DNA of 64,000 nt. Origin: Pieris napi (lineage: Eukaryota > Arthropoda > Insecta > Lepidoptera > Pieridae). Position numbers and translations under genes: made by a program. The notes under the pieces were generated by a model, which was given only the letters and a program-made list of their open reading frames with translations, was not told the DNA's origin and made no database searches. The stretch covers positions 10,116,001 to 10,180,000 of the forward strand of contig NC_062235.1 of NCBI RefSeq assembly GCF_905475465.1. The letters run 5' to 3'. Positions within the stretch are counted from its first letter, which is position 1. Each line of letters begins with the position of its first letter. This document shows positions 23,603 through 35,150 of the stretch, one piece after another.

Positions 23603-23975
23603 GGCGGGGGCTCCCCACTACCAGCTCCTTCCACTTGACCGTATTCAACGAAGAGCGGTTCGAATCGTCGACGACCAATCCCTCTCCAAGCGGCCTGATC
23701 CTTTGGCGTTGCGTAGAGATGTGGGGTCACTCTGCATCTTCTACCGCATTTACCATGGAGAGTGTTCAGAGGACCTGCAGCTGAATTTTATCATCGGACG
23801 TCGAGGCAGAATACGAAATTCCACCCGTACCCGGTCCTTCAAGAAAAGAGCGTACCAATTCTTAAATGCCGGCAACACACTCGCGAGCCCTCTGGCATTG
23901 AGAGTGTCCATGGGCGGCGGTATCACTTAACATCAGATGAGCCTCCTGCCCGTTTGCCCCCTGTTCTACAAAAAA
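23603..23975 (+). pseudogene. LINE C-terminus and 3' end, internally deleted
   Basis: One frame reads RRAVRIVDDQSLSKRPDPLA, then LRRDVGSLCIFYRIYHGECS. A second frame continues AAEFYHRTSRQNTKFHPY. Both are the C-terminal tail typical of lepidopteran Jockey-type LINEs. A segment between that point and a lysine-rich end (SFKKRAYQFLN) is missing. The end has GCGGTATCACTTAACATCAG and an A-run. Two short reverse-orientation relatives are at 20598 and 26855. Confidence 0.75.
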
Positions 23976-24529
23976 AAAAGGAATTAAAGTAGCTATTTAC
24001 TATCAAAAGTAATAACTTCACGTACACACAAATACCAATACACATGTTTTGGGGAGAAAAGGAACGTAAATAAAATAAACTATTTTATAAAACTTATTGC
24101 TTATGAATTAAGTGCTGGCATCATATTTTCATCATAACACAGTTTTCATATCCTATAAAATTATAGTTTTATAAGAATTCAAATGTATGGGTTAATGTAT
24201 AAATTAATTATAAGTTTACTTAACTAACAAGTAGTATTTCCATACATTCATTGATATTTATATCGCACAATAGGCTCAAAGATTTTACTGTATAATAAAT
24301 CTTTTTACAGTTATTTAGTTTGTATTTAAAGTTATAAAACTGTGGCGATAGAGTAATTATAGTAAACATGGCCACGAGTGGACAGTTGTTAAAATGACAT
24401 TAAAAGCGTTGTAATCAAATATTTTTAACAAACGTGTTTTACATTATTTCTCTCTCTCTTGATTACAGTTTTGCAGAGCTATCTTTCCAATATTTTGCAA
24501 TTAGTTATTATTAACATTTCTTGCGTTTT
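23976..24529. other. intergenic, nothing recognised
   Basis: AT-rich. No gene. Confidence 0.45.
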
Positions 24530-25265
24530 AAATTTAAAGCAAATCTCCAAAGAGCAGACTTCGTTTGTAAAATGTACTGAGCGAGAGCAAATTGTAAATG
24601 TCAGGGAAATCATCGAGAATCACCGGGAATTTAATACAACAGCGTTAATGCTCTTTATGGAAACTACATTGTGTATTGTAGGGATACTTGTGGAGCATTC
24701 TACGGGAAATAGGAGTACCGCTATCTTGTCCTATTGATCGCAAACTTATACCAAGATGGTAAGTCTAAGGTGAGAATTAATGACGTGGTTGTTGTGGTGG
24801 ACTTGGTATTGCAAGCCAAACAAGGGAGTAAGAGAGGGATGCTTTCCATAAGAATAGCCTTAGAAAAATAGGAAGGGGGCATCACTGTCGGCGGCGTAAA
24901 GATTTCTAACTTAAGATATGGGACACCAAAATTTTTTGCGATATTAGAATCCGAATTTTCAGAATTATTCCAAAGAGTTGAATTTGAAAGCAGACGGTTC
25001 GACTCGCTGTCAATAAGTCCAAAACGAACGTGATGCTTATTGACAGAAGTGGTAAATTGTCTAAGATTGGACCGTGGACCGCTAAAATAACCAACCAATC
25101 AATTTTAGATCAGCTCAAAATTCGTACGAGACTCACAACTACGTGCTATAAAGGAGTTCTAACTTACTTGGGTCTTATCGCCCATCGCAAACCAGATAAC
25201 CTGGACAAGCTGTTTATCGTCGGCAAGGTGGAGGGCAAAAGTCTCAGTATAACAGCTGCGCTAGG
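24530..25265 (+). pseudogene. LINE reverse transcriptase fragment
   Basis: Consecutive frames read KEQTSFVKCTEREQIVNVRE, IIENHREFN, then YLIANLYQDGKSKVRIN, LEK and EGGITVGGVKISNLRYG, then SELFQRVEFESRRFDSLSI, and finally VMLIDRSGKLS, YLGLIAHRKPDNLDKL and IVGKVEGK. This order (EQAGF, REFN, LI.NLY, ISNLRYADD, ...GHIARR.PDNLEKL...GK.EGKR) is that of a lepidopteran endonuclease-reverse transcriptase LINE. The catalytic RYADDTILFA has decayed to RYGTPKFFA. About four frame breaks and a deletion before the C-terminus make it clearly dead. The flanks hold no tail. Confidence 0.75.
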
Positions 25266-26603
25266 GTAAGCTACACACCGAACAAAGTACGAGACATCTC
25301 AAGCCTTACTTGATTTTTTTAGAAAATACTTGTCCTATAATTGTTTATTGTACTAACGTAATCTCAACTTTGATAACCCTCTCAAGCAGTACAAAGTGGT
25401 CGTTTTAGTAAAAACTTTAACGACGTTGAGCGGCCGTTAAGTGGGTCAAGACGTGGCGCCGTAACGATGCCTTAAGGCTATCTCTAACCACGTCACGGTG
25501 TCAACGAGCTACGAAACTGGAACACTTGGAAATAATTATGTTTTCATATGAAAAATGTGCCAAGTACAAAAGTGCGCTCCATTACTATTGGTTATTAAAC
25601 AAAAAAGCGCCATTTATATCAAATTACTATAATATATATTGTTTTTTATTATATTGGGACTGTGTGTGTATGTTGACATGTTAAGTATGTTGCAAATGCA
25701 TAAAAGAGCAATCAGAAGGATATGAATCCTGTGTCCCAATCTATGTCAAAGTAAATAAAGACACAAAAAGCCGTCACAAAACCGCTTACAATGAAAATAT
25801 TACCGGCTAAAATATGATAAATAAGCAATATTATAAATACATTTCAAGAATTTAATATTTCATGGCTTAAGCTTTTAATAAAAGCTTTTCCAAGCAATCA
25901 CTAGAATGTTATTATAAAATGTTCGTAGCTCGCTGGGGCTTGAGGCTTTCATAACATAACGTTGCGGTTATCTCCGACGGAGCGTGTCTAACTCAATTCC
26001 TAACTAATGTGTCACGTTGCACTTGCAGGACACCACTAATAGCATTTGTATTACACTTAATTGAAACTCTGGTACGTATCTACGGCTAAACATTTTATTT
26101 CAAAATACGGTCTGCTACGGTGCTACACAGGTCTACGCTGTAACGCAGAAAATGGCTACGCCCGGTCTACGCAGTCGTTTTTATCATTGTTACCATATTG
26201 TGTTCTAATTCTTCTTTTAGAAGTAAAACTTTTCATTGATGGAAAATTTCAAACAAACTTTCTTTGCTATCACTCTGACCTAGATACAAACTCGATCAAT
26301 ATTAAAACCAGTTTTAATTGTATTTGGGCTTATGTGGTTTTAATTAGTGGGTTTACAAACTTTCATGTTCATTTGTTTGAAGTTTTAACGCTACTTCGAT
26401 GGAAATCATAGTAATTACTTCAACTCTTTAGGTTTTCTGTTGTTTTCGAATGTATAATTGTATCTATATACAATTAACAACTGTCGCATAGTATCTGTAA
26501 AATAATTGATTGTATTCGTCAATTGTTTTTATACTAATTTGATATTAAGTGGAAGAAGAAACAAATTGAAAGTATTTTGAATAACATGGAAACAGCCTTT
26601 AGG
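25266..26603. other. intergenic, nothing recognised
   Basis: A 116-codon plus-strand frame (26061-26411) has no recognisable motif and no start context that stands out. It is left uncalled. Confidence 0.4.
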
Positions 26604-26633
26604 CGTGGTTATAAGTTATAACTTATAATCACG
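26604..26633. repeat. 30-bp near-perfect palindrome
   Basis: Two 14-nt arms, CGTGGTTATAAGTT and AACTTATAATCACG, match at 13 of 14 positions around a 2-nt centre. No adjoining gene, so no role is claimed. Confidence 0.55.
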
Positions 26634-26854
26634 ATCATTGTCGTAGTTGTAAAGTTAGTAAAGAGTACTTTAAAAGCCTCCATTATAAACCGTTAAACTA
26701 TTTAAGTTTTAGTTAAGTTTTTTTCTTATCAAAAACGGACATGACACTTACATGAGAAAAAAATAATACTAAAAACTTAAAATGCCTCTGCTACTATTTC
26801 TCGTATCTCAGAAAGTAAGCTGTTGTAAAGACTCACTCTGAACTAAGTTATTAT

Positions 26855-27003
26855 AGAAGGCCCATCTAATGTTAAGTAATACCACCTTCCTTTTATAATT
26901 TGGTACGTTGTTTTCTTGAAGGACCCCAAGTGGAGTCGGTTGGTAGTTGGTTCTACATAGTGGTTGTGTGCGGCAAAACTGCCTTAAAAATATATTGCGT
27001 CCG
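26855..27003 (-). repeat. LINE 3' region fragment
   Basis: GGCCCATCTAATGTTAAGTA, TTTCTTGAAGGACCCCAAG and CGGCAAAACTGCCTTAAAAA are pieces of the same lepidopteran LINE 3' region represented at 23603-23975 (opposite strand here), with a deletion in the middle. Old and noncoding. Confidence 0.55.
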
Positions 27004-27258
27004 TATTCGGTTCTGATTTTAGGTAGATCTATATATAGTGTTATACGTATGTAACTGTATCTGAACTGAACGAGTACTAAACAGTAACATCTGTTAACAA
27101 AACAAATTTATATAAAAAATCTTATTAATCCGCAGAACATGTACGGGTGTGGATAACGAGGCATGGAGGTGGAGGAGGGTGCTATATGTATTGTATGAAG
27201 TATACCTAACCCGTACCATTTAGACATGGGCTTAACACATTGCTGGACAAACTTTGTC

Positions 27259-27629
27259 TATTTTTGAAGTTATACTTCTTTAGGCGCGTTATGAAAAATT
27301 GATGAGAGTGAAATTTTACGATGCGCGCGCACCGTGACACAAAATTAACAGAATGAAGTTGCCCACGGAAGATGCTACGGCATTGGACATAATTTAAAAA
27401 CAACATTCGAATAATAATAGAATTTATGTTACACTTAATGTAAGAGAATAATAATTTATTTATTTAATCCTTCAAATGTAAACTGAACTTTATTGACTAT
27501 AATGACTCCTTTTCCAGTCTTTGATTATTTAATTGTAATTAATTATTTGCATGCAATCAAAAACTATTTTTAATAATGCCAAAGAAGTATAACTTCTTAA
27601 GCGCGTACATAAGTACACGCACCCTTTTT
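27259..27629 (-). mobile_element. MITE family, copy B
   Basis: Reverse complement of copy A at 22636-23007, from TTTTGAAGTTATACTTC to CATAAGTACACGCACCC, with the same interior blocks. It runs directly into copy C, head to tail, sharing the T-run at their junction near 27626-27630. High similarity to copy A suggests a fairly recent spread. Confidence 0.75.
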
Positions 27630-28313
27630 TGAAGTTATACTTCTTTAGGCGCGTTATGAAAAATTTATGAGAGTGAAATTTTACGATGCGCGCGCACCTG
27701 TGACACAAAATTGTGAGTGTGATTATAGCGTGCGCGAGCGAGATGGGAATAAGACAATCTACAAGTAAAAAGAAATAGAATATGCATGAAGTTCGTATGC
27801 CAAGAATGTATGTATGAAGAAGTAATGATTAATTTAAAATTACAGACCGAAATACATACAATAAAAATTTTAATCAATAAAAATGGCTCTCACTGCTGCT
27901 CCACGCAGTGTAATTTAAGATGAGGGCACTGTTGGTAGTGAGGGCAGGGTCTCTTCATCATCATCAGAGATAGGTTCCTCTTTTAAATCAATGGCTATAT
28001 TGTGCAATACTGCCAAAGCTACAACATACATCTTAGTGTTTGGTAGAGATGTTCTAAATATATAATAATATATATTTTTACCATAACAGAATTTATTATT
28101 ATTACACTTAATGTAAGAGAATAATAATAAATATTTATTTATTTAATTTTTCAAATGTAAACTGAACTTTATTGACTATAATGACTCCTTTTCCAGTCTT
28201 TGATTATTTAATTTTAATTAATTATTTGCATGCATTGAAAAACTATTTTTAATAATGCCATAGAAGTATAACTTCTTACGCGCGTACATAAGTACACGCA
28301 CCCTTTTTTGAAC
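27628..28313 (-). mobile_element. MITE family, copy C, longer form with transposase remnant
   Basis: Both ends match copies A and B (27628-27713 and 28085-28313). The middle, from 27714 to about 28080, is different and holds a Harbinger transposase C-terminus on the minus strand. Copies A and B may therefore be shortened derivatives of an element like C. It follows copy B in tandem. Confidence 0.65.
27915..28058 (-). pseudogene. Harbinger transposase C-terminal remnant
   Basis: The frame reads FRTSLPNTKMYVVALAVLHN, then IAIDLKEEPISDDDEE and a serine/proline-rich end before the stop at 27915-27917. The hydrophobic VVALAVLHNIAI is the C-terminal helix characteristic of PIF/Harbinger (HARBI1, DDE_Tnp_4) nucleases. 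The three catalytic acids are absent because everything upstream is lost. About 47 codons remain. Confidence 0.65.
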
Positions 28314-31300
28314 TTGGTCTCGTTTTATTACGATATTTTTAGACACCTCAGGCTTAAGTATTACGTGTTTAACCGTTTAAAGGTGGGTGGTAATTGAGAA
28401 TCTTTGAGTTGCAATACGGAAAATGGAAATGCATTTCCTCCTTAAAATATCAGTGTTTTTAGGATAACAATAGTTAGTCATATCTTTACCTTTGTTAAAA
28501 ATATAAACGATTTATTATATTAATATATTTACTATACAAAAAGAGTTATCACAAATAGAACAAACAGGAAGGCATCCAGACAGAGAAGGTTCGCATTGTT
28601 CATAACAAAGTAATATTTCGAGCCGAGTAATGGGAATATTAATAAAGTTTTGTCTTGGCTGAAGTGGCAAGTCCTGTACTTACTCCCTGCTTATTCACAA
28701 TAGCTATGTACATGAGTAATTTAATAAAATTGTGTTCAAACAAAGTGGATTCCATTTATGAACATTAAAAATGCTAATATACTAACTACTAGTATATTTG
28801 GGCAGTATATAAGTAAACCTTGTGGTTCAGCACGAGTTTGCACAATTAATATTCTCAACCGATAAAACCGGCACTACAAAAGACTGATTACTTATTAGTA
28901 AAGGAAAATACTAATTGAGATTCATAAATGTGAGATACATAATATGAATGCAGGTTTGTCAACAACACTAGTTTTGATCTTAAATAATTGAAGCCAAATA
29001 AGTCTTGAACAGAGGGCGTGTTTAATTTAGTTTGCGTAATTAAAGGGTTAATTTACGATACAAAATGCTTTCTATTCTTGGAAAATTGGAACGGCGGTAC
29101 AAGCTTTTGCTGGATTGCTTTGCGACGAAATTAATCTTGCTAAATGCAGCACTTTACGAGTCAAATTAAAGTTTAATAAAATAATTGAATGAAGTTTATC
29201 CTTAAGAGAAGATAATAAATCAACTCAGTAGAGCATAGAGAAATTAGAGTATTGTCTTTGTATATGTAATGATTAAAATGTTTGTGTCCTATATAGCTAG
29301 CTACTTTAATATCCAATCCGTCGGGCTGAGAGAGAAATGGTAAGGTGAGTGCACTTATGTCTCTGCGCACACACTTATGCACCATAGTGCACAGAGGTGC
29401 AAAAATATCATAACATCTTCTGTTTAGAATGACTATTGCAGTCAGTCTAATAAACATTAGCTACCTTGCCGAGTCTTTCCGTTATTTTCAAATACAAATA
29501 CAAGTTTGCAATTAATTTGATATAAAGCTTTGCCTCTATTTATATATTCACCCTACTTAAATGAGAATTTAAGCTGAACTTCGCAAATTATGTACATACA
29601 ATTTTCGGAATTAATATTACACAATTTGTCATCTGCGAAAATCGTGAAAATAGCAGTAACGAAGTTAGGAAAATTATAAAACTCGCGTTCACACGCCGTG
29701 GAATGCAAACAGTCAACAGTTTTACACAAACTTTGGTACACGTCGTTGAACTCAAACAGAGGGTAACGAAAAACCCAAATATTGATGAGCTTTCATATCT
29801 GTCAATATTTTGGGATATGTAATAGAGCGACCAGTGTTCGAAGGGCTCAATTTGTATTGGTCTCGATGTGCAAACTTTATAATTGGTCCAAGCCCTCCAA
29901 TACTGAACCCTTGCAGTGGGAGCGATTAACGATTAATTAATTAACTCCTTGATTCTGTGACAATATCCAGCTTCTCGAGGAGCTAAATTTGGATACGGTT
30001 TATTTGTATTTTAATTTATCGGCTACATTTACTGTAATATAAGGTTATTTACAAAATAGAAGAAGAAATACTGATATTAATGTATATCCAATTGAAATGT
30101 AGTTATATAATATTTACCATAATAGTTTTGCACCTCAAATACTTTAAATAAAAAAAAATTGCTTGCAATGAAGGAGTAAATATTTAATAAGTGTAAATTT
30201 GTGCAAATGAAAAAAGTATTACAATTCCCTTTGACAGCCTCAAATTACGTATAACGTATTTGTAGATTTGTATTCCAAACAGTAACATGGCTATATTAAA
30301 TTTTGGACATATTATGTAGATGTATGGATGCGGCTGCACACAGGCTTGTTTCTTTTGTTTTTTGATCTTCGAAGTTGAAACGCCATTTACGTCCCCCTTG
30401 CATCTTTGAATGCGCTAAGTGTTTAACTCGACTTTAATCATCGTTACTTAGAGAGCCCAGTCTATTTTATAATAACTACCTAGAGTACTTCGCGTACTTC
30501 TCTACTCTTGCCATAGCTTTACCATTTTTAGAACGAGATCTTTTACGTTAGGTTTCCTTTCTACAACAGAAAATTCGAGGAATACTCTACCAGGTTCTGA
30601 CAACGAAATTCTAAGTCATGCCTAATAATGACTAGACTCTTAAATTATATTACAAACTAAGTTTGAATTAAAACAGTTCTCTATGTGCGTGTTTTAACGT
30701 CTACGGAAATCAAATGATTATAAGTCTTATTATTGCGTGACTGAACCTGTTAGGGGAGTTTCCTTTTTATTTCCCAACAAGTCTACGCTAATTTAAAACC
30801 CGAATCTCACAGCCAAGACAGTTTGACGTGTAGCTAGCGTGTTTGTTCAAAGTTTGTACGAATTTTGAAATGGAAGAGACTCACCACTCAAGACGTCACC
30901 AGAAATTACACCGTTGGAATGAATTTTATAATATTATTATTAATTAGAAATCTAATAATTATGCATGTATTAAAGTTAATTTAAGTTATAGTTTATACTG
31001 TCTAATTACTTAATTATATATTTAAGGCAACTTGAACTGAAATACATTTAATGATTATTTCAATGTTTACTCTCTTAATTACGCGTTAGTTTTAATGAAC
31101 AATTGACAACGGCAGTGAAAAATCTATAAACATATGAATCTTGTGTCAGGCCGTATACCTCCGCAATAACTTGACTGATATTTATGTGTAAGGGTCCTTT
31201 TACTTTTTGTTTGTAATGTTTGGACATTTTTATGTATTTATTGAAAACACTATACAATATGACGCTGTTTACTACTATTAAAGCGATAAAATAATGAGAA

Positions 31301-31762
31301 TCACCTAGTACAGTATATAATTAAAAATTTCCAGAAACTCCAGTTAGCCATTTCCTTGAAAACTACCCGCGTGACCAGTCAGAAAGCTCACACGAAAGCT
31401 TGCAGTTGACAGTAGGGAGGGGAGATTTTGTTTCCGCTCATGTCACAAGTAACGTACTAAATTAGAATTTTCAACTTCAGTAACTTGTTAGCATATAATT
31501 TAAAGTGCTATGAAATTGAGCTTTATATATCTTACACCCAACCTTTATTGTACATAGCTATTAATCTTAATTCCACCAGAAAGTCTTTGGTTAACGCGAT
31601 TAACAATTTCATATATTTTTTTATTATCATAGAAATCCTTCAGGGACTTTTGAAATATATGTTTCGTGAAACCGATACAATTTTGTTTCCGTATTCTCTA
31701 TTCTAACATATCTTAATACTAATGCAGAAAACTATATAAAACAACAATTATACTAAATACTA
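28314..31762. other. long stretch without recognised genes
   Basis: AT-rich. Small open frames such as 29173-29457 (-, 94 codons) and 31485-31706 (+, 73 codons) show no motif. No SINE, LINE or TIR element recognised. Confidence 0.4.
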
Positions 31763-32113
31763 TAAGGGTCCCCGCACATGGGCCACTGGCCACAACCACA
31801 AAACGCCGCCACTGGCATATTTCCTGTAATTTTCATACATTTTATATGGACTCGCCGCACACGGTGGCGCCGGTGGCGGCCACACGCTACAAATCGTCGC
31901 AGCTTGCTTCTTGTGGCTCGCACCGGCCACTAAACGCCGACACAAAAAGCCGCCACACGCCACTCGCGCGATTCCGCGCCCCTCTCTCCCTTACCTCAGT
32001 TAACCTGAAGTCGACGGTAACGCACGCACGTAGTCTGTGTTTCATATAGGTAGATAAATATGGATATAGAATTATTTATATCAGAGATACAATCCCGTCC
32101 AGCGATTTGGGAT

Positions 32114-32458
32114 TCAAAAAGTGATAGTTTTAGTAATACTGGAGAAAAAGTGAAGGCCTGGGAAGAAATCTCGTGTTACTGGCCAGCCTGTATTTTGTAT
32201 ATTTTCGAGTCCCACTATTTTCAAAGTGTGACGAAAATTGAAACCATCCCTTTTGCGAATAAAGTTGTGCAAAATGCAACAAGATTTCACAATGTCTTCT
32301 GAGAAATGAACAGAAGTGTTTAATAGGCGATGTAATATTCTCCATTTGTTTGCTAGTACGCCGAAGGTACACTCAATGCAACGTCTGGCACGGCTTAACC
32401 TATAATTGAAAACTTTTTTGTCTAAGTCCGTATATTTTGCAGAATATGGCCTCATCAT
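32114..32458 (-). pseudogene. Harbinger nuclease C-terminal part
   Basis: The reading frame gives MMRPYSAKYTDLDKKVFNYR, then LSRARRCIECTFGVLANKW, RILHRL and SCCILHNFIRKRDG. The block NYRLSRAR..IE..FG.L..KWRIL is the region around the third catalytic acid (glutamate) of the DDE_Tnp_4 nuclease, followed by the LHN.(I/L)R helix. The first two catalytic acids are missing through the internal deletion. The tail after FRHTLK is open to the start of the frame but has no further motif. Confidence 0.85.
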
Positions 32459-32480
32459 ATTTTCACTGAGGCCAAATGCT

Positions 32481-32636
32481 TCATAATGTATAGTTCAATG
32501 GTTGTCGATTACCGACCTGTCGTGGTGAGGGGATATTTAATGTCTTTCTGTGTATCCAATAACTACGGTTTTGACTTCTACGATGACGTCTTTTTATCAA
32601 AAGTAGCGCAATTAAACCTTCTTCGTCAGAGTCCAT
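32481..32636 (-). pseudogene. Harbinger nuclease N-terminal part
   Basis: ATG 32636 starts MDSDEEGLIALLLIKRRHRR, then SQNRSYWIH. An acidic start, a short hydrophobic stretch, a basic run and the YW(V/I)H motif are how HARBI1-type nucleases begin. The similarity ends after WIH, and stops separate it from the C-terminal part. The deletion therefore removed the middle of the protein. Confidence 0.7.
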
Positions 32637-32885
32637 TATGATACTGCAGGCAAGGGTTAAAAAAAGTAGCAGCCACCGACCGCAAGTGTCGACCACCGGC
32701 CACAAGTAGCTGTCGCGCGCTTCAGCTACCTTTGTAGCCGCTTCTAGCTTCTCGTGGCGGCGTTTGTGGCTGTGGCGTGTGGCCCGTGTGCGGCGACAGT
32801 AAAACCTTTTTGTAATTATAGGTGTAGTTACTTAAGATGATATAATAAAGGAATTATTGGTTTAATTCTTGGCTTGTTTTGCACC

Positions 32886-33345
32886 TCCGAAGTAGGATGC
32901 TTCAATGTTACATCTGGCCAGTTGTAATGTATGGTTGCGAGGCTTGGACCTTGAAGGAGGCAACCATTAAGAAACTTGACGCCTTTGAAATGTGGTGTTA
33001 CCGAAGAATGCTGAGGATAAGCTGAGTCCATAGTGTCACGAACGAAGAAGTTCTACGGCGCGTCAAACGATCCCGAGAACTCACGTTGAACATTAAAAAG
33101 AAGAAGATAAGTTACTTGGGACATGTGTTTCGACACGAACGGTACCGACTTCTTCAAGTAATCATGATGGGAAAGGTCGAGGGGAAAAGACGCGCTGGCA
33201 GAAGGAGGAAGTCGTGGCTCCGCAATATTAGAGAATGGACGGGAGTGGCCAGCGTAGGACAGCTGATGCGCTTGGCGAAAAATAAGAAGGAGTTTGACGA
33301 GCTGACCGCCAACCTCCAGTAGTGGAGAGGCACTTTAAGAAGAAG
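32886..33345 (+). pseudogene. LINE reverse transcriptase C-terminal fragment
   Basis: The plus strand reads MLQCYIWPVVMYGCEAWTLK, then LDAFEMWCYRRMLRIS, a TGA where the family usually has W, VHSVTNEEVLRRVK, then KKISYLGHVFRHERYRLLQV, GKVEGKRRAGRRRKSWLRNI, REWTG and TANLQ with a TAG. This is a classic C-terminal third of the insect endonuclease-reverse transcriptase LINEs. Apart from the TGA it is open from about 32890 to 33322. A (GAA) run follows at 33338-33353. It is truncated at its 5' side and lies about 85 bp beyond the Harbinger element. Confidence 0.85.
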
Positions 33346-33353
33346 AAGAAGAA

Positions 33354-33887
33354 CCGTTTTGTTATTTTTAATCTAATCAATATCTATTTTGTTATGGTAC
33401 TATACTTATTATAAATTACCAAGTAACAATTTCAGTATTATTTTTAATATGGGGTTTTCCGTTAGGTTTGCCGAAAATATTAACATGAGTGGTAATACCA
33501 AGGTCGCCACCGCATAATATAATTTTGTTGAGTGTCTAGTATTTTTGTAGGTTTGCGTTCAGCTTATCAATTGTGCTTTACGACTGTTATTTATGTTACC
33601 GAGGTGTTCGTGTTGACAGTCAGCCACTTAAACAAAGGCTACGTCTAAATTAATGGTCACTAATTCTGAATATTACGCTAATATAAAATTACGCATTAAA
33701 ATTCTCTACTGGGACTCAAGGGTAATATAATGCTAATTAACTTCCAGAAATTCTCTTTGTACTTTTAGTTAAAAATATGAACTAACTTTTAATTACTGAG
33801 TTGGTTATCGCTATGTATATATTTAAAATATAGCATATTTAATCAATGGGTAGGAATATATAGCATTTTGACTCAGGGTTGACATTT
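33354..33887. other. intergenic, nothing recognised
   Basis: AT-rich; no gene. Confidence 0.45.
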
Positions 33888-33990
33888 TGAGGGTTGTCCG
33901 TACCGGGCGAGTGCCTAAACCGTACATGGAGGACACGGTCGAATTTCTAAAGACAAGCACGAATTATAAGAAATCCTATAGAAGCTTTGT
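33888..33990 (+). repeat. SINE fragment (relative of 15295-15548)
   Basis: GTACCGGGCGAGTGCCTAAA and GGAGGACACGGTCGAATTTC match the body of the SINE at 15295 nearly base for base. The tRNA-like head is missing, so this is a 5'-truncated copy. Confidence 0.8.
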
Positions 33991-34974
33991 CTGAGAAAAG
34001 GAGAATATAATATGTACTAAGATACATAAAAACTTTATTAGTTACGAAGGCCTGGTTGAGGTGAGCCTTTTAAATAACCACACAAATACTTTTAGCTGAT
34101 AAATATTATATGAACCTACAGTAGTATTTAGACAAACTGACTAGTAATTTTTATGGCCTGGGTCAAAATTTATTAATGAATGTCAACAGAATTTCTATTG
34201 TTTGTGGTAAAACTCCTCAAAGCCTTCAGATTTCAGATATTTACGTAGACATGTGCTCGTTGTATCGCCCTAGTATTATACAGTGCAGTTAATTAAAGCG
34301 CGCAGTAAAGCCGCCGGGCCTCGGGCGAAATGGGAAATAGCTAATTATGAACTTGCGTACCGGCTTAAATCTACTAGAAATATATTGTGTGTTAGAAGTG
34401 TGAGCGGGTGTAAAGTTTTTCATATAATATTACTTCCGCTACGGTTCTTCCATGATTGCTCAGAGCCGTAGATTGTTTCTAAGGAAACAATACGAAACAG
34501 GCGCTAAACATACGACTCGTATATATTATGTCTTTGGGATATAAAACCCGGACTTTTGTTTATGATGTATATTTATTAAAATATGTAATGTATAAAAAGT
34601 GAGTATTAGTATTTCATTTATATTAAAAACTGGATGAATTTTTAAAATAAGGTTTTTATAAAGCTTCGTTAAACAAACTGATAATGTTCAGTATATAATT
34701 ATATATTTTATGACCTTCAATCTTTTGTTGTTTTTACGAAATATGAATCATTTTCTGTATCCAATGGCAAATCCACCGCTTGTTACTTGTACAGGACGTC
34801 AATTTCTCTGGTTACGCGATAAGTTGAATTAAAATGTGGGTCTAGTTCATTTGAGTTTACTATTAGAATTGCTGAAGAAAACAATAAGGCTTAGTTCCTA
34901 ACCACAATATAGCTTTCAGTTTTCATAATAAACAATTGAAAGCAACTATTCTACTGATTGTTAATATATGTTTG
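33991..34974. other. intergenic; one unassigned ORF
   Basis: A 62-codon plus-strand frame (34283-34471) begins MQLIKARSKAAGPRAKWEIA in a GC-richer patch. I do not recognise it. Otherwise AT-rich sequence. Confidence 0.35.
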
Positions 34975-35150
34975 AGATTTGTGTATCTGCTTCGGGATCA
35001 TTTGTTATTTCTATTAAGCAAGTTGATGCATAGCTTTCTGTGGTCTAAGAAATGCCGATTTTTATTCGTACCAGCGAATATGTGTTACATGCGCAGTGCG
35101 CACATAGGAATTACATTGGTGCACAGCCGGGGGAAATGGACAAGATTCGC
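34975..35150 (-). repeat. tRNA-derived SINE, copy 4 (degenerate)
   Basis: TCTGCTTCGGGATCATTTGT, GTGTTACATGCGCAGTGCGC and TACATTGGTGCACAGCCGGG align in order with the reverse complement of the SINE at 11563. Several changes and a missing tRNA-like head mark it as old. Confidence 0.6.

Larger units (their letters stand above)
31766..32799 (-). mobile_element. PIF/Harbinger element, internally deleted
   Basis: The element is bounded by TAA on both sides (31763-31765 and 32800-32802), the Harbinger target duplication. The terminal inverted repeats match at 17 of 21 positions and share CCGCACA and GGGCCAC; beyond them similarity continues through CCACA..CCACAAA and CGCCGCCAC. It is 1034 bp. On the minus strand it carries the first and last parts of the nuclease with the centre missing. 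It is GC-rich at both ends in contrast to its surroundings. Confidence 0.9.

Noticed and set aside
26061..26411. 116-codon plus-strand ORF
   Set aside because: No recognisable motif or codon pattern; left as chance without expression data.
27259..28313. TATAACTTC / GAAGTTATA blocks resemble half-sites of a tyrosine recombinase target
   Set aside because: The resemblance is short and AT-rich, there is no recombinase gene nearby, and the context is a repeated MITE.
31846..32302. Two plus-strand ORFs (31846-32049 and 32060-32302)
   Set aside because: They are antisense to or lie in the terminal region of the Harbinger element, whose minus-strand frames carry the nuclease motifs.
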